Part shown: positions 43,265 through 51,796 of the stretch, in pieces
Position numbering within the stretch: position 1 is the first letter of the stretch
How the letters are laid out: each line of letters begins with the position of its first letter
Source of the DNA: Bacteroidales bacterium
Lineage (GTDB): Bacteria; Bacteroidota; Bacteroidia; Bacteroidales; UBA932
DNA: 64,000 nucleotides
Assembly: GCA_017428325.1 (NCBI GenBank)
Contig: JAFRRA010000002.1
Location: 248,001 to 312,000 of the forward strand
Reading direction: 5' to 3'
The notes under the pieces: model-generated
What the model was told of the DNA's origin: nothing
What the model saw: the letters and a program-made list of their open reading frames with translations, nothing else
Database searches by the model: none
Program-made: the position numbers and the translations under genes

Positions 43265-44398
43265 ATGCCTATTACAATCAAGGAAGTAACCACAGGGAAG
43301 CAGTTCCGGCAGTTCTACAAGTTCCAGAACCGCCTGTACCGCAAGTGCAGGTACTATGTCCCTACGCTGGACATGGACCAGAAGCATTCGCTAAAGGATG
43401 ACCCTGCACTGAAGTATTGCAAGAGGAAGCTGTTCCTGGCTTATGACGATGACGGCAAGGTAGTGGGAAGGGTCCAGGGCATAATCAATCCGCGCTACAA
43501 CGAGTATTACGGCCTTACCAGGGTAAGGTTCGGATGGTTCGACTTCAAGGAGGATCCCGCTATCGCCGAGGCATTGATAGATGCGGTTGAGAAGTGGGGA
43601 AAGGCAGAAGGGATGACAGAGATCCACGGTCCTCTGGCATACAACACGTTAGGCAGGCAGGGAATGCTGGTGGAGGGTTTTGACAAGGAGCCACAGGTCA
43701 ATTGCCTGTACAATCATCCTTACTACGTGGATTATATGCAGAAGATGGGATTTGAGAAGGAATGTGACTGGATCCAGTATGAAATGGATCCGGGCCAGGG
43801 CCTCCCGGAAAAACTGGGCAGAATCTCCAAACTTCTGATAGAAAGATACGGTCTCCAGGTGCTGAAAATCAGGCAGGTGAAGAAAGACAAAGCCCTGAAG
43901 GAGAAATTGCTGACACAGTTCTTCAAGATTTACAACGAGTCTTTCAAGGCCGTGCACAATTTCATTCCTCTAACAAAGGAAGAGGAGAAGGAGATGGGAG
44001 ACCACTACTTCTCCTACCTTAAGGAAGGTCTTACGTGCATGGTTCTGGACAAGGACGGCAACCTGGCGGCATTCGGGGTGAGCATACCTTCTCTTTCACG
44101 GGCGTTCAAGAGGGCCAGGGGAAAACTGTTCCCGATAGGGTGGCTGTTCATCCTTCTGGCTTTCTGGCGTTACAAGAAAGTGGACCTGTTGCTTCTGGGC
44201 TCTGCTCCGGAGTGGCATTCAAAGGGGCTTTCCGCCATTTTCCACACCAAGATGGAGACCAATTACTACAAGATGAAACTGAAGAGCGCCATTTCCAATC
44301 CGCAGATAGACACAAACATTGCGGCTATTAAGGTTTGGGACAGCTACAAGAAGGAGTTCTATATGAGAAGAAGATGCTGGATACGCAGCATAAAATGA
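43265..44398 (+). CDS. GNAT-like acyltransferase fold protein, conserved in Bacteroidetes
   Basis: The start is the ATG at 43265 (MPITIKEVTTGKQF). The 377-residue protein has an N-terminal GNAT-like domain: FLAYDDDGKVVGRVQGIINPRYNE gives the beta-strand pair of the acetyl-CoA site, and FGWFDFKEDPAIAEALIDAVEKW follows. The C-terminal half has AFGVSIPSLSRAFK and KSAISNPQIDTNIAAIKVW, a second GNAT-like half with the final N-x-x-A-x-x-x-W. A 20-residue hydrophobic patch (LFPIGWLFILLAFW) is present. It could act on a lipid or amino-acyl substrate; no specific reaction can be named. Confidence 0.6.
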   Translation: MPITIKEVTTGKQFRQFYKFQNRLYRKCRYYVPTLDMDQKHSLKDDPALKYCKRKLFLAYDDDGKVVGRVQGIINPRYNEYYGLTRVRFGWFDFKEDPAIAEALIDAVEKWGKAEGMTEIHGPLAYNTLGRQGMLVEGFDKEPQVNCLYNHPYYVDYMQKMGFEKECDWIQYEMDPGQGLPEKLGRISKLLIERYGLQVLKIRQVKKDKALKEKLLTQFFKIYNESFKAVHNFIPLTKEEEKEMGDHYFSYLKEGLTCMVLDKDGNLAAFGVSIPSLSRAFKRARGKLFPIGWLFILLAFWRYKKVDLLLLGSAPEWHSKGLSAIFHTKMETNYYKMKLKSAISNPQIDTNIAAIKVWDSYKKEFYMRRRCWIRSIK

Positions 44399-44406
44399 TG
44401 AATATT

Positions 44407-45492
44407 ATGAGCGACAACAATACATTGCTGGAAAAAGTGGAAGGTCTGAAAGTTAGGCTGGCAGAAATCCAGAAGCAGCTTTCCGACCCTGAATCGATGG
44501 CTGACATGAAGAAATATGTCCAGCTCAACAAAGACTACAAGGAACTGGAACCGATAGTCAAGGCGGGAGAGAAATACAAGAAGATGCTGGAAGACTATGA
44601 TTCGGCCAAAGACCTCATTGTCAACGAGAAGGACGAGGAACTCAAGGAGATGGCGCGTGAGGAGATGGCTTCCCTCGAGGAGTCTCTTCCAAAGATGGAG
44701 GAGGAAATTAAGCTCCTTCTGATTCCGGCCGATCCTGAAGACGGAAAGAACGCCATCATGGAGATTCGCGGAGGTACCGGAGGAGACGAGGCGGCCATAT
44801 TTGCCGGAGACCTTTTCAGAATGTACTCCAAGTACATTGAGAGGAAGGGTTGGAAACTGGAGGTTACAAGCCAGACGCCGGGAACCGCAGGAGGATACAA
44901 GGAGATTATCTGCACCGTTTCAGGGGAAGGGGTTTACGGTCTTCTCAAATATGAATCCGGCGTGCACCGCGTGCAGCGTGTACCTCAGACCGAGACACAG
45001 GGAAGGCTCCACACTTCCGCAGCTTCCGTGGTTGTCCTTCCGGAGGCCGGAGAGTTTGACGTGGAAATAAACGAGAAGGATATCCGCAAGGATATTTTCT
45101 GCGCATCCGGACCAGGAGGACAGGGTGTGAACACAACATATTCAGCCATCAGGCTTACCCATATCCCTACCGGAATCGTTGTCCAGTGCCAGGACGAGAG
45201 AAACCAGCTGAAGAATCTGGAAAAAGCGATGAACGAGCTGCGTACCAGACTCTACAACATGGAGTACCAGAAGTATCTGGACAATCTTTCCTCCAAGAGG
45301 AAGACTATGGTTTCCACCGGAGACCGCTCGGCCAAGATCCGTACATACAATTATCCTCAGAGCAGGGTTACGGACCACAGGATAAACTGGTCCACCCACA
45401 ATCTCCCTGTTTTCATGGACGGAGAGATCCAGGAGGTAATTGACCAGCTGCAGATCGCCGAGAATGCAGAGAGGCTGAAGGAAGCCCAATAA
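44407..45492 (+). CDS. prfA: Peptide chain release factor 1
   Basis: The start is the ATG at 44407 (MSDNNTLLEKVEGLK); ATG at 44395, inside an ATGATGA overlap with the upstream stop, is the alternative. The 361-residue factor has the long N-terminal helix bundle, the tripeptide anticodon loop region, and the GGQ motif in SGPGGQGVNTT near residue 237 that triggers peptide release at UAA and UAG. The length matches RF1. Confidence 0.95.
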   Translation: MSDNNTLLEKVEGLKVRLAEIQKQLSDPESMADMKKYVQLNKDYKELEPIVKAGEKYKKMLEDYDSAKDLIVNEKDEELKEMAREEMASLEESLPKMEEEIKLLLIPADPEDGKNAIMEIRGGTGGDEAAIFAGDLFRMYSKYIERKGWKLEVTSQTPGTAGGYKEIICTVSGEGVYGLLKYESGVHRVQRVPQTETQGRLHTSAASVVVLPEAGEFDVEINEKDIRKDIFCASGPGGQGVNTTYSAIRLTHIPTGIVVQCQDERNQLKNLEKAMNELRTRLYNMEYQKYLDNLSSKRKTMVSTGDRSAKIRTYNYPQSRVTDHRINWSTHNLPVFMDGEIQEVIDQLQIAENAERLKEAQ

Positions 45493-45508
45493 ATCCCCGA
45501 CATATCAT

Positions 45509-48280
45509 ATGGCAGACCAGGAGTATATCACGATAACTGGCGCACGGGTCAACAACCTGAAGAATATCTCGTTGAAGATTCCGCGCGGCAAATTGTGCGT
45601 GATAACCGGTGTCAGCGGCAGCGGCAAGAGTTCCCTGGCGTTCGATACCCTCTATGCGGAAGGGCAGAGAAGGTTCGCTGAGAGCCTTTCGTCTTTCGCC
45701 CGCCAGTTCCTGGGGAGGATGAGCAAGCCGGATGTGGACAAGATAGAGGGAATTCCGCCGGCAATCGCCATACAGCAGCGGACCAACACCCGCAACCCGC
45801 GCTCCACCGTTGCCACCAGCACGGAAATCTATGACTATCTCAGGATTCTCTACTCCAAGATAGGAATAACATATTCACCGATAAGCGGCAGTGTGGTCAA
45901 GAAAGAAACCGTGGAGGATGTCCTCTCCTTCATCGATACTCTTGAGAAAGGAACCGCGGTTTATGTCCTGTCAAAGATAGACGCTGGGGAGAAGATGCTC
46001 ATAGAGCGTCTGGTGGACCTAAAGCAGCAGGGTTTCACCCGTCTTTTCAGCGACGGCAGGATGGTCAAGCTGGACCAGTACCTGAAGGACGGGGCCAAAG
46101 CCGTGAAAAACCTCTACACGGTGGTTTCCCGGTTCCTTCACGACGGTAACGAAGACATTTCGGAGACAAGAAGTTCTGCCGAGAAGGCGTTCTCTATGGG
46201 CGGCGGAAGGCTTACCATAGGCTATTCTGAAGGAGAGGGTTACGGGTACAGGGAGTTCTCCAGCCTGTTCGAGGCGGACGGGATGGTCTTCGAGGAGCCT
46301 AACGAGCAGATGTTCTCCTTCAACAGCCCGCTGGGCGCCTGCCCGGATTGCGGCGGATTCGGTATTGTGGAGGGCATCGACGAGAAACTTGTCATCCCGA
46401 ACACGACTCTGAGCGTTTATGAGGACGCGGTGGCTCCCTGGAGGGGAAAACTGATGAGCTGGTACAGGGACAGGCTCCTGGAAAATGCCTGGAAATTTGA
46501 TTTCCCTATACATCGTCCATATGCTCAACTGACTCAGAAAGAGAAAGATCTGCTATGGAACGGCAACCAGTACTTTACGGGGATCAACGATTTCTTCTCC
46601 TGGGTGGAGACAAAGAAATACAAGATACAGTTCCGCTACATGCTTTCCAGGTATTCGGGAAAGTCTGTCTGCCGTTCCTGCGGAGGGACACGGCTGAAAA
46701 AGGAGGTCTCTTACGTGAAGATAGGCGGCAAGAGTATCGGTGAGCTTATGGAAATGGACGTGAGTTCACTGCTGTTTTTTTTCAGGAACCTTAAGCTTTC
46801 GGAATATCAGAAAGAGATAGGGGAAAGGGCGCTCAAGGAAATAACCCAGCGTCTGGAATACATCGAGAACGTGGGGCTCGGATACCTTACCCTGAGCCGC
46901 CGCTCTAACACCCTCAGTGGCGGAGAGAGCCAGAGAATCAATCTGGTAAGTTCTCTGGGAAGCAGCCTGGTCGGCTCGCTTTACATTCTGGACGAGCCGA
47001 GCATCGGCCTTCACCCAAGAGATACCCAGCGTCTCATTGATGTCATGAAGAAGCTCCGCGACCTTGGCAACACCATTGTTGTGGTGGAGCACGACCGGGA
47101 CATCATCAGCGCTGCTGACCATCTTATAGACATAGGACCGATGGCCGGAAGTTTCGGCGGTGAGGTGATTTTTGAAGGCACGGCAGACAAGGGGCGGGAT
47201 TTCCGCGGTTCCCTCACGCTGGATTATCTGTTCAACCGGCGCACGGTTTATTCAAAGACAACTCCTAGGAGGTGGTCCAGAAAGATTACCGTCGAGGGTG
47301 CTATGGAGCACAATCTCAAGGATATAACGGTTGACTTCCCGCTGAATGCCTTCACTGTCGTGTCCGGAGTGTCCGGCAGCGGCAAATCTTCACTGGTCGG
47401 GGATGTCCTGTATCCGGCATTGTGCCGCCATTTCCAGATCGGCTGCCAGCAGCCTGCCGGGGCTTTCCGCAAGCTTTCCGGAGACCTGGACAAGATTTCA
47501 GGCGTGGAATATGTGGACCAGAATCCTATGGGTAAATCCGGACGCTCCAATCCTGTCACTTATCTGAAGATCTACGACGATATACGCAAACTGTTTTCCG
47601 ACCAGCCTTATGCCAAGATGAACGGCTACACCAATTCCTTCTTCTCTTTCAACATAGACGGGGGAAGATGCCCGGTTTGTCAGGGAGACGGATATATCGT
47701 TGTCCCTATGCAGTTTATGGCGGATGTGAAGATGGTCTGCGAGGAATGTCACGGGCATCGCTTCAAGCAGGATATCCTTGAAGTCAAATATCACGGAAAG
47801 AACATTGACCAGGTCCTGGATCTCAGCGTGGATGCCGCCGTTGAGTTCTTCGCCGGTCAGAAAGAGCCTGCAGCAAAGAAAATCGCCGAGAATCTGGGCG
47901 TGCTTCAGAGAGTGGGACTGGGATATGTCAAGCTGGGTCAGAGCTGCTCTACACTCAGCGGTGGAGAGAGCCAGAGAATCATGCTTGCCCAGTTCCTTTC
48001 CAACGATCTCAGGAACAGGGGAAAGGGCAAGCTCTTCATATTCGACGAGCCGACAACCGGCCTTCATTTCCACGATGTAAGGAAGCTTCTGGACGCTTTC
48101 AGGGACCTGGTGGATGCAGGAAACTCTATAATTGTCGTGGAGCACAATACGGATGTAATAAAAGCTGCCGACTGGGTGATTGACCTTGGTCCGGACAGCG
48201 GAGACAAAGGCGGGGAAGTTGTATTTACTGGCACTCCCGCCTTGCTTTCCCAGGACCCTCGCTGGATGCCTTATCTGTAG
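45509..48280 (+). CDS. uvrA: UvrA-type excinuclease ATPase (possibly the UvrA2 paralogue)
   Basis: The 923-residue protein has two ABC ATPase halves with Walker A GVSGSGKSS at about residues 34-42 and 621-629, two LSGGESQR signatures, and two zinc modules (CPDCGG / CRSCGG and CPVCQG / CEECHG). It recognises damaged DNA and loads UvrB in nucleotide excision repair. Compared with classical UvrA, the segment NGYTNSFFSFNIDGGRC replaces the usual GRFSFNV context, and the pattern MQFMADVKMVC suggests the Bacteroidetes UvrA2-like branch. uvrB is far away at 59053. Confidence 0.85.
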   Translation: MADQEYITITGARVNNLKNISLKIPRGKLCVITGVSGSGKSSLAFDTLYAEGQRRFAESLSSFARQFLGRMSKPDVDKIEGIPPAIAIQQRTNTRNPRSTVATSTEIYDYLRILYSKIGITYSPISGSVVKKETVEDVLSFIDTLEKGTAVYVLSKIDAGEKMLIERLVDLKQQGFTRLFSDGRMVKLDQYLKDGAKAVKNLYTVVSRFLHDGNEDISETRSSAEKAFSMGGGRLTIGYSEGEGYGYREFSSLFEADGMVFEEPNEQMFSFNSPLGACPDCGGFGIVEGIDEKLVIPNTTLSVYEDAVAPWRGKLMSWYRDRLLENAWKFDFPIHRPYAQLTQKEKDLLWNGNQYFTGINDFFSWVETKKYKIQFRYMLSRYSGKSVCRSCGGTRLKKEVSYVKIGGKSIGELMEMDVSSLLFFFRNLKLSEYQKEIGERALKEITQRLEYIENVGLGYLTLSRRSNTLSGGESQRINLVSSLGSSLVGSLYILDEPSIGLHPRDTQRLIDVMKKLRDLGNTIVVVEHDRDIISAADHLIDIGPMAGSFGGEVIFEGTADKGRDFRGSLTLDYLFNRRTVYSKTTPRRWSRKITVEGAMEHNLKDITVDFPLNAFTVVSGVSGSGKSSLVGDVLYPALCRHFQIGCQQPAGAFRKLSGDLDKISGVEYVDQNPMGKSGRSNPVTYLKIYDDIRKLFSDQPYAKMNGYTNSFFSFNIDGGRCPVCQGDGYIVVPMQFMADVKMVCEECHGHRFKQDILEVKYHGKNIDQVLDLSVDAAVEFFAGQKEPAAKKIAENLGVLQRVGLGYVKLGQSCSTLSGGESQRIMLAQFLSNDLRNRGKGKLFIFDEPTTGLHFHDVRKLLDAFRDLVDAGNSIIVVEHNTDVIKAADWVIDLGPDSGDKGGEVVFTGTPALLSQDPRWMPYL

Positions 48281-48284
48281 GCCG

Positions 48285-48336
48285 TTTTGCGAAATCCGCA
48301 AAAATGTCGTATTTTTCCGTTTTGATTACATCAAAA
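48285..48336 (+). promoter_or_regulatory. Two TTTTG-type dyads around a weak promoter box before the dar operon
   Basis: Dyad 1 is TTTTGCG (48285-48291) with CGCAAAA (48297-48303). Dyad 2 is TTTTGAT (48320-48326) with ATCAAAA (48330-48336). Between them TATTTTTC at 48310-48317 is one base off the TAnnTTTG -7 consensus. The two dyads share the outer TTTTG...CAAAA. This could be the operator-promoter of the eight-gene cluster. Confidence 0.4.
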
Positions 48337-48343
48337 TGGAAAG

Positions 48344-48766
48344 ATGGTGAACTATCAGGAAATACCCGTTACTGAACTCATACCCCAACGCCCGCCGTTA
48401 GTGCTGGTGGATAAGGTATTGCACAGCAGCGAGGAAGACACGGAGACTATTCTGGAAATCCGGGAGGACAATATTTTCATGGAGGAAGGCCATCTTTCAA
48501 TGGCCGGTCTTCTGGAGAATATGGCCCAGTCCTGCGCCTGCAGGATGGGTTGCAGATGCATCGTTTCCGGAAGTCCGGTAAGGATAGGGGTTGTGGGAGC
48601 AATCAAGAACTGCACTCTGGACAGGCTTCCGCGCCTTGGAGAGACAATTCACACCCACGTGTGCATTATGGAGGAAGTGCTCAACCTGACTTTGGCAGGA
48701 GTGGTCGTGAAGGTGGGCGACGAGACTATAGCAACTACACTTATCAAGATGGCGATGACAGAATGA
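48344..48766 (+). CDS. Hot-dog fold 3-hydroxyacyl-ACP dehydratase (FabZ/ApeI-like)
   Basis: The 140-residue protein has the FabZ/ApeI-type opening LIPQRPPLVLVDKVL, in which the family histidine of PHR is replaced by Q, and GHLSMAGLLENMAQSCAC on the central helix, with the shared G-H and the glutamate at the usual position. The hot-dog fold dehydrates 3-hydroxyacyl chains on an ACP to trans-2-enoyl chains. As the first gene of the dar-type cluster it would help build the aliphatic or polyene arm of the product. Its stop overlaps the next start as ATGA. Confidence 0.78.
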   Translation: MVNYQEIPVTELIPQRPPLVLVDKVLHSSEEDTETILEIREDNIFMEEGHLSMAGLLENMAQSCACRMGCRCIVSGSPVRIGVVGAIKNCTLDRLPRLGETIHTHVCIMEEVLNLTLAGVVVKVGDETIATTLIKMAMTE

Positions 48767-49395
48767 AAAGGCTTCTTACGATATTGCTTTGCATTATGCT
48801 TCCTATTGGCCTTACAGCCCAGGCGCGGCTTTCCGCACAGGAGCAGGAAAAGATTCTGGACAGGATAGAATCATCAGCCTCGGCCACAGCCTCTATGCAG
48901 TGCGAATTTACCCAGACCAAGACAATGAAGATGCTCAAGGGTGATATGAAGTCCAGCGGGGTTATGTATTTCCGCAAGCCTGACAAACTGCGCTGGCAGT
49001 ACAATTCTCCCTACAAGTACATTTTCATCCTTAACGGCGGCAAGGTGAAGATGGAATCCACTTCATCATCGCAGAGTATAGACGTGAAGCAGAACAAGAT
49101 GTTCCGTCAGATTGCAGACATTATGCTCGGAAGCATTACCGGTGGCGGCCTGAAGAATTCTTCAGATTTTACGGTTGAGATTTTCAGGGAAGGAGACTCC
49201 CATTATGCCAGGCTTCTTCCTAAAAAGAAAGAGATAAAGCAGATTTACGAAGCCATAGAAATATGCTTCAATCCCTCTCTGACAATGGTCAGCAGCGTAA
49301 GGATGAAGGAGAAAACCGGGGATGAAACCATTGTTAAACTATTGAATGTTAGGAGCAATGGCTCTTTTGACGATAAGTTTTTTGATACTGACTAA
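48763..49395 (+). CDS. LolA-like periplasmic lipid/lipoprotein carrier of the dar cluster
   Basis: The start is the ATG at 48763, overlapping the dehydratase stop. The 210-residue protein has a signal peptide (cleavage after GLTAQ) and the LolA pattern ASMQCEFTQTKTMKMLKG, then MYFRKPDKLRWQYNSPY. LolA proteins appear in aryl polyene and related clusters, where they probably move the lipid product or a lipoprotein across the periplasm. It is distinct from the LolA-like protein encoded after ftsK. The next small gene starts inside its 3' end. Confidence 0.85.
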   Translation: MKRLLTILLCIMLPIGLTAQARLSAQEQEKILDRIESSASATASMQCEFTQTKTMKMLKGDMKSSGVMYFRKPDKLRWQYNSPYKYIFILNGGKVKMESTSSSQSIDVKQNKMFRQIADIMLGSITGGGLKNSSDFTVEIFREGDSHYARLLPKKKEIKQIYEAIEICFNPSLTMVSSVRMKEKTGDETIVKLLNVRSNGSFDDKFFDTD

Positions 49396-49753
49396 CCTTT
49401 TCCAGAGTGTGGATGCCGTTCCCGCTTCCGACACCCTTGTCCGCTCGGAGTACAATGTGATGATTAAGGCTCGGGGCATGGACTTTAACGGTATTTGCGT
49501 TATGGAATGCAATGACGAAGGTCTGATTACCGGCACGATAATCAGCCAAATGGGGCCGAAGATCTTCGACTTTACAATGTCTGGCAGAAAGGTGCGGGTT
49601 TTCAACGTTATAGAGCCCCTGAACAGGTGGTTTATCAGGAGACGGATCAGAAGAGACCTGTCAGACATACTGTCTGATCCAGAATTCTCCAACAACGTCT
49701 ATTCCCTGAATTCGCGTGGCATAGACTATTTTTTCATCCCTTTGAAAAACTGA
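49346..49753 (+). CDS. Small exported protein of unknown function in the dar cluster
   Basis: The 135-residue protein starts inside the lolA gene; ATG 49346 gives MLGAMALL and the internal ATG at 49358 gives MALLTISFLILTNLFQSVDA, a good signal peptide. The overlap with lolA is 38-50 bases. The mature part is about 110 residues: YNVMIKARGMDFNGICVMEC, then GPKIFDFTMSGRKVRVFNV and a basic patch RRRIRRD. Aryl polyene clusters often carry a small lipoprotein after lolA; this protein holds that place but has no lipobox. The darA start follows after two bases. Confidence 0.6.
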   Translation: MLGAMALLTISFLILTNLFQSVDAVPASDTLVRSEYNVMIKARGMDFNGICVMECNDEGLITGTIISQMGPKIFDFTMSGRKVRVFNVIEPLNRWFIRRRIRRDLSDILSDPEFSNNVYSLNSRGIDYFFIPLKN

Positions 49754-49755
49754 TC

Positions 49756-50640
49756 ATGAAGGCGGCGGTGTTCTATTATACGCAGAGCGGACAGGCTCTG
49801 GATGCGGCAAAGAGCATTTGCGGACAGATGGACGCTGTCTATAAGAGGATTATGCCTTGCCAGCCATATCCTTTCCCATGGAGCCGGAAGGAGTTCTTCC
49901 AGGTTTTCCCTGAATGCCGACTGGCCCTTCCGCCTTCCGGAATAGAACCTGTCGACTTTTCTGACGTGATGGATGCAGATGTAGTCCTGGTCGTGGGACA
50001 GTCCTGGTTCCTTTCCCCTTCACTGCCGCTTCAGTCTTTCCTCAGCGATGAAAATGTGAAAAACTACCTGAAAGGCCGCAATGTGGTATTCGTCAATGTG
50101 TGCCGGAATATGTGGCTGAAGACATCGCAGAAGATAAAGGAATATATGGAAGAGGCTCAGGCTAGACTTGTCGGACACATTGTGCTTCAGGATAATGCGG
50201 CAAACCTTGTCAGCGCCGTTACAATAATCCGCTGGCTTATTCACGGAAAGAAAGAGGCCACACGGATCCTTCCGGCCGCCGGTGTCAGCGGGGAGGATAT
50301 CAAGGGAGCTTCCCGCTTTGGAAACGTGATTGAAAACGCCCTCAAGGAAGGGGACCTTTCCGGCCTTCAGTCAGCACTTCTGGCGGAGGGAGCCATAAAA
50401 TACAAGCCTTCCATTCTGGCGATAGAGAAAACGGGCCACCGCATATTCGGCTTCTGGGCAAAATTTGTAAGGAAGAAGGGCGGATTCGGCGACAATCGCC
50501 GTCAGGGGAGGCTGACTCTGTTTTATTATTACCTTCTGTTTGTGCTCTTTGCGCTGAGTCCCCTGGGTCAGCTTTTTTTCTGGGCCACATATCCTCTTCG
50601 CAGAGTAAAGCATAACAGACAAATCGATTGCAACGTGTAA
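49756..50640 (+). CDS. darA: DarA-type dialkylresorcinol condensing enzyme (flavodoxin-like)
   Basis: The 294-residue protein begins with a flavodoxin-like strand and loop, AVFYYTQSGQALDAAKSI. Other DarA hallmarks are visible: PYPFPWSRKEFFQVFPE, SWFLSPSLPLQSFL, VNVCRNMWLKTSQK and the RWLIHGKK region. DarA works with DarB: it forms the aromatic ring of the dialkylresorcinol after DarB joins two beta-keto acyl chains. The last 50 residues hold a hydrophobic stretch (YYYLLFVLFALSPLGQLFFW) that may anchor it to the membrane. The darB start is six bases downstream. Confidence 0.85.
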   Translation: MKAAVFYYTQSGQALDAAKSICGQMDAVYKRIMPCQPYPFPWSRKEFFQVFPECRLALPPSGIEPVDFSDVMDADVVLVVGQSWFLSPSLPLQSFLSDENVKNYLKGRNVVFVNVCRNMWLKTSQKIKEYMEEAQARLVGHIVLQDNAANLVSAVTIIRWLIHGKKEATRILPAAGVSGEDIKGASRFGNVIENALKEGDLSGLQSALLAEGAIKYKPSILAIEKTGHRIFGFWAKFVRKKGGFGDNRRQGRLTLFYYYLLFVLFALSPLGQLFFWATYPLRRVKHNRQIDCNV

Positions 50641-50646
50641 GATCAT

Positions 50647-51783
50647 ATGGAAGTATTCATTACAAAAGCATCCGGGTTCTTCCCGAACTCTCCGGTTTCC
50701 AACGACGAGATGGAAAGTTATCTCGGCATGGTAGGCGGAAAGCCTTCCAAGGCAAGGAGGATTATCCTGTCCCGCAACGGAATCAAGTGCAGGTACTATG
50801 CCTTGGACAAGGATGGAAAACCTACCCACACCAACGCCCAGATGGCTGCGAACGCTGTCAAAGGACTCCTGGGAGAGGATTTGACCATTGACGACATAGA
50901 TCTCCTTTCCTGCGGCACCGCTTCTCCTGAGCAGCTGATCCCTTCTCACGGAGTAATGGTGCATGGACTCCTTGGGGGCAACAGGAACATGGAGGTGGTT
51001 TCCTTTGCCGGAAGCTGCTGTACCGGAGTCGACGCCCTCAAATATGCCTATATGGCGGTCAAGCTCGGCGATTCCCGCAATGCCGTTGTTTCCGCTTCCG
51101 AGAGGCTTAGCGCCTGGATGCGTTCAGAATATTTCCGGAAAGAAAGCGAATACCTTTCCCAGCTGGAGAGCCAGCCGCTGCTTGCTTTTCAGAAGGAGTT
51201 CCTGAGATGGATGCTCTCAGACGGGGCCTTTGCCCTTCTGCTTGAAAACAAGCCGAATAGAAATGGCTTGTCTTTGAAGATAGACTGGATAGACATCACT
51301 TCCTTTGCAAATACCAGGGAGACTTGCATGTACGCTGGAGCGGAGAAGGAAGCTGACGGAAGCCTGAAGGGCTGGGCGGACTTCCCGGAACAGGAATGGC
51401 TGTCAAAGTCTGTGTTTGCCCTCAAGCAGGACACCCGTATGCTGGAAGAGCATATTGTAAAGCTTGGGATTGACTATCTCATACAGTTAGGGGAGAAGCA
51501 TTCCTTCTCGCCGGAAGACGTGGACTGGTTCCTGCCTCATCTTTCCTCCATGTTCTTCAAGGACAAGATACTGGAAGAATCCAGGAAAAGAGGGTTCTTC
51601 ATTCCGGAGAGCAAATGGTTTGTAAATCTCCCAAGCGTTGGGAACATAGCTTCAGCTTCCGCCTTTGCGATGCTGGAAGAGCTCCTCAAAAGCGGGAAAC
51701 TTAAAAAAGGGCAGAAGATTCTGCTTATGATACCGGAGAGCGCCAGGTTCTCCTACTGCTATTGTATGCTTACCGTTTGCTGA
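50647..51783 (+). CDS. darB: DarB-type beta-ketoacyl synthase (KAS III-like)
   Basis: The 378-residue protein is a thiolase-fold ketosynthase of the FabH/DarB group. The likely Cys-His-Asn triad is in FAGSCCTGVDAL (near residue 120), WFLPHLSSM (near residue 300) and PSVGNIASASAF (near residue 330). The N-terminus with ITKASGFFPNSPVSNDEM matches DarB. It would condense two acyl chains in the key step of dialkylresorcinol formation. No acyl carrier protein gene is next to it, though the reaction normally uses ACP-bound substrates. Confidence 0.87.
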   Translation: MEVFITKASGFFPNSPVSNDEMESYLGMVGGKPSKARRIILSRNGIKCRYYALDKDGKPTHTNAQMAANAVKGLLGEDLTIDDIDLLSCGTASPEQLIPSHGVMVHGLLGGNRNMEVVSFAGSCCTGVDALKYAYMAVKLGDSRNAVVSASERLSAWMRSEYFRKESEYLSQLESQPLLAFQKEFLRWMLSDGAFALLLENKPNRNGLSLKIDWIDITSFANTRETCMYAGAEKEADGSLKGWADFPEQEWLSKSVFALKQDTRMLEEHIVKLGIDYLIQLGEKHSFSPEDVDWFLPHLSSMFFKDKILEESRKRGFFIPESKWFVNLPSVGNIASASAFAMLEELLKSGKLKKGQKILLMIPESARFSYCYCMLTVC

Positions 51784-51796
51784 AAATTAACAAATT

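Noticed and set aside
47498-48301. 267-residue minus-strand frame at the end of uvrA
   Set aside because: It is antisense to the second ABC half and zinc module of the UvrA-type protein; no independent evidence.
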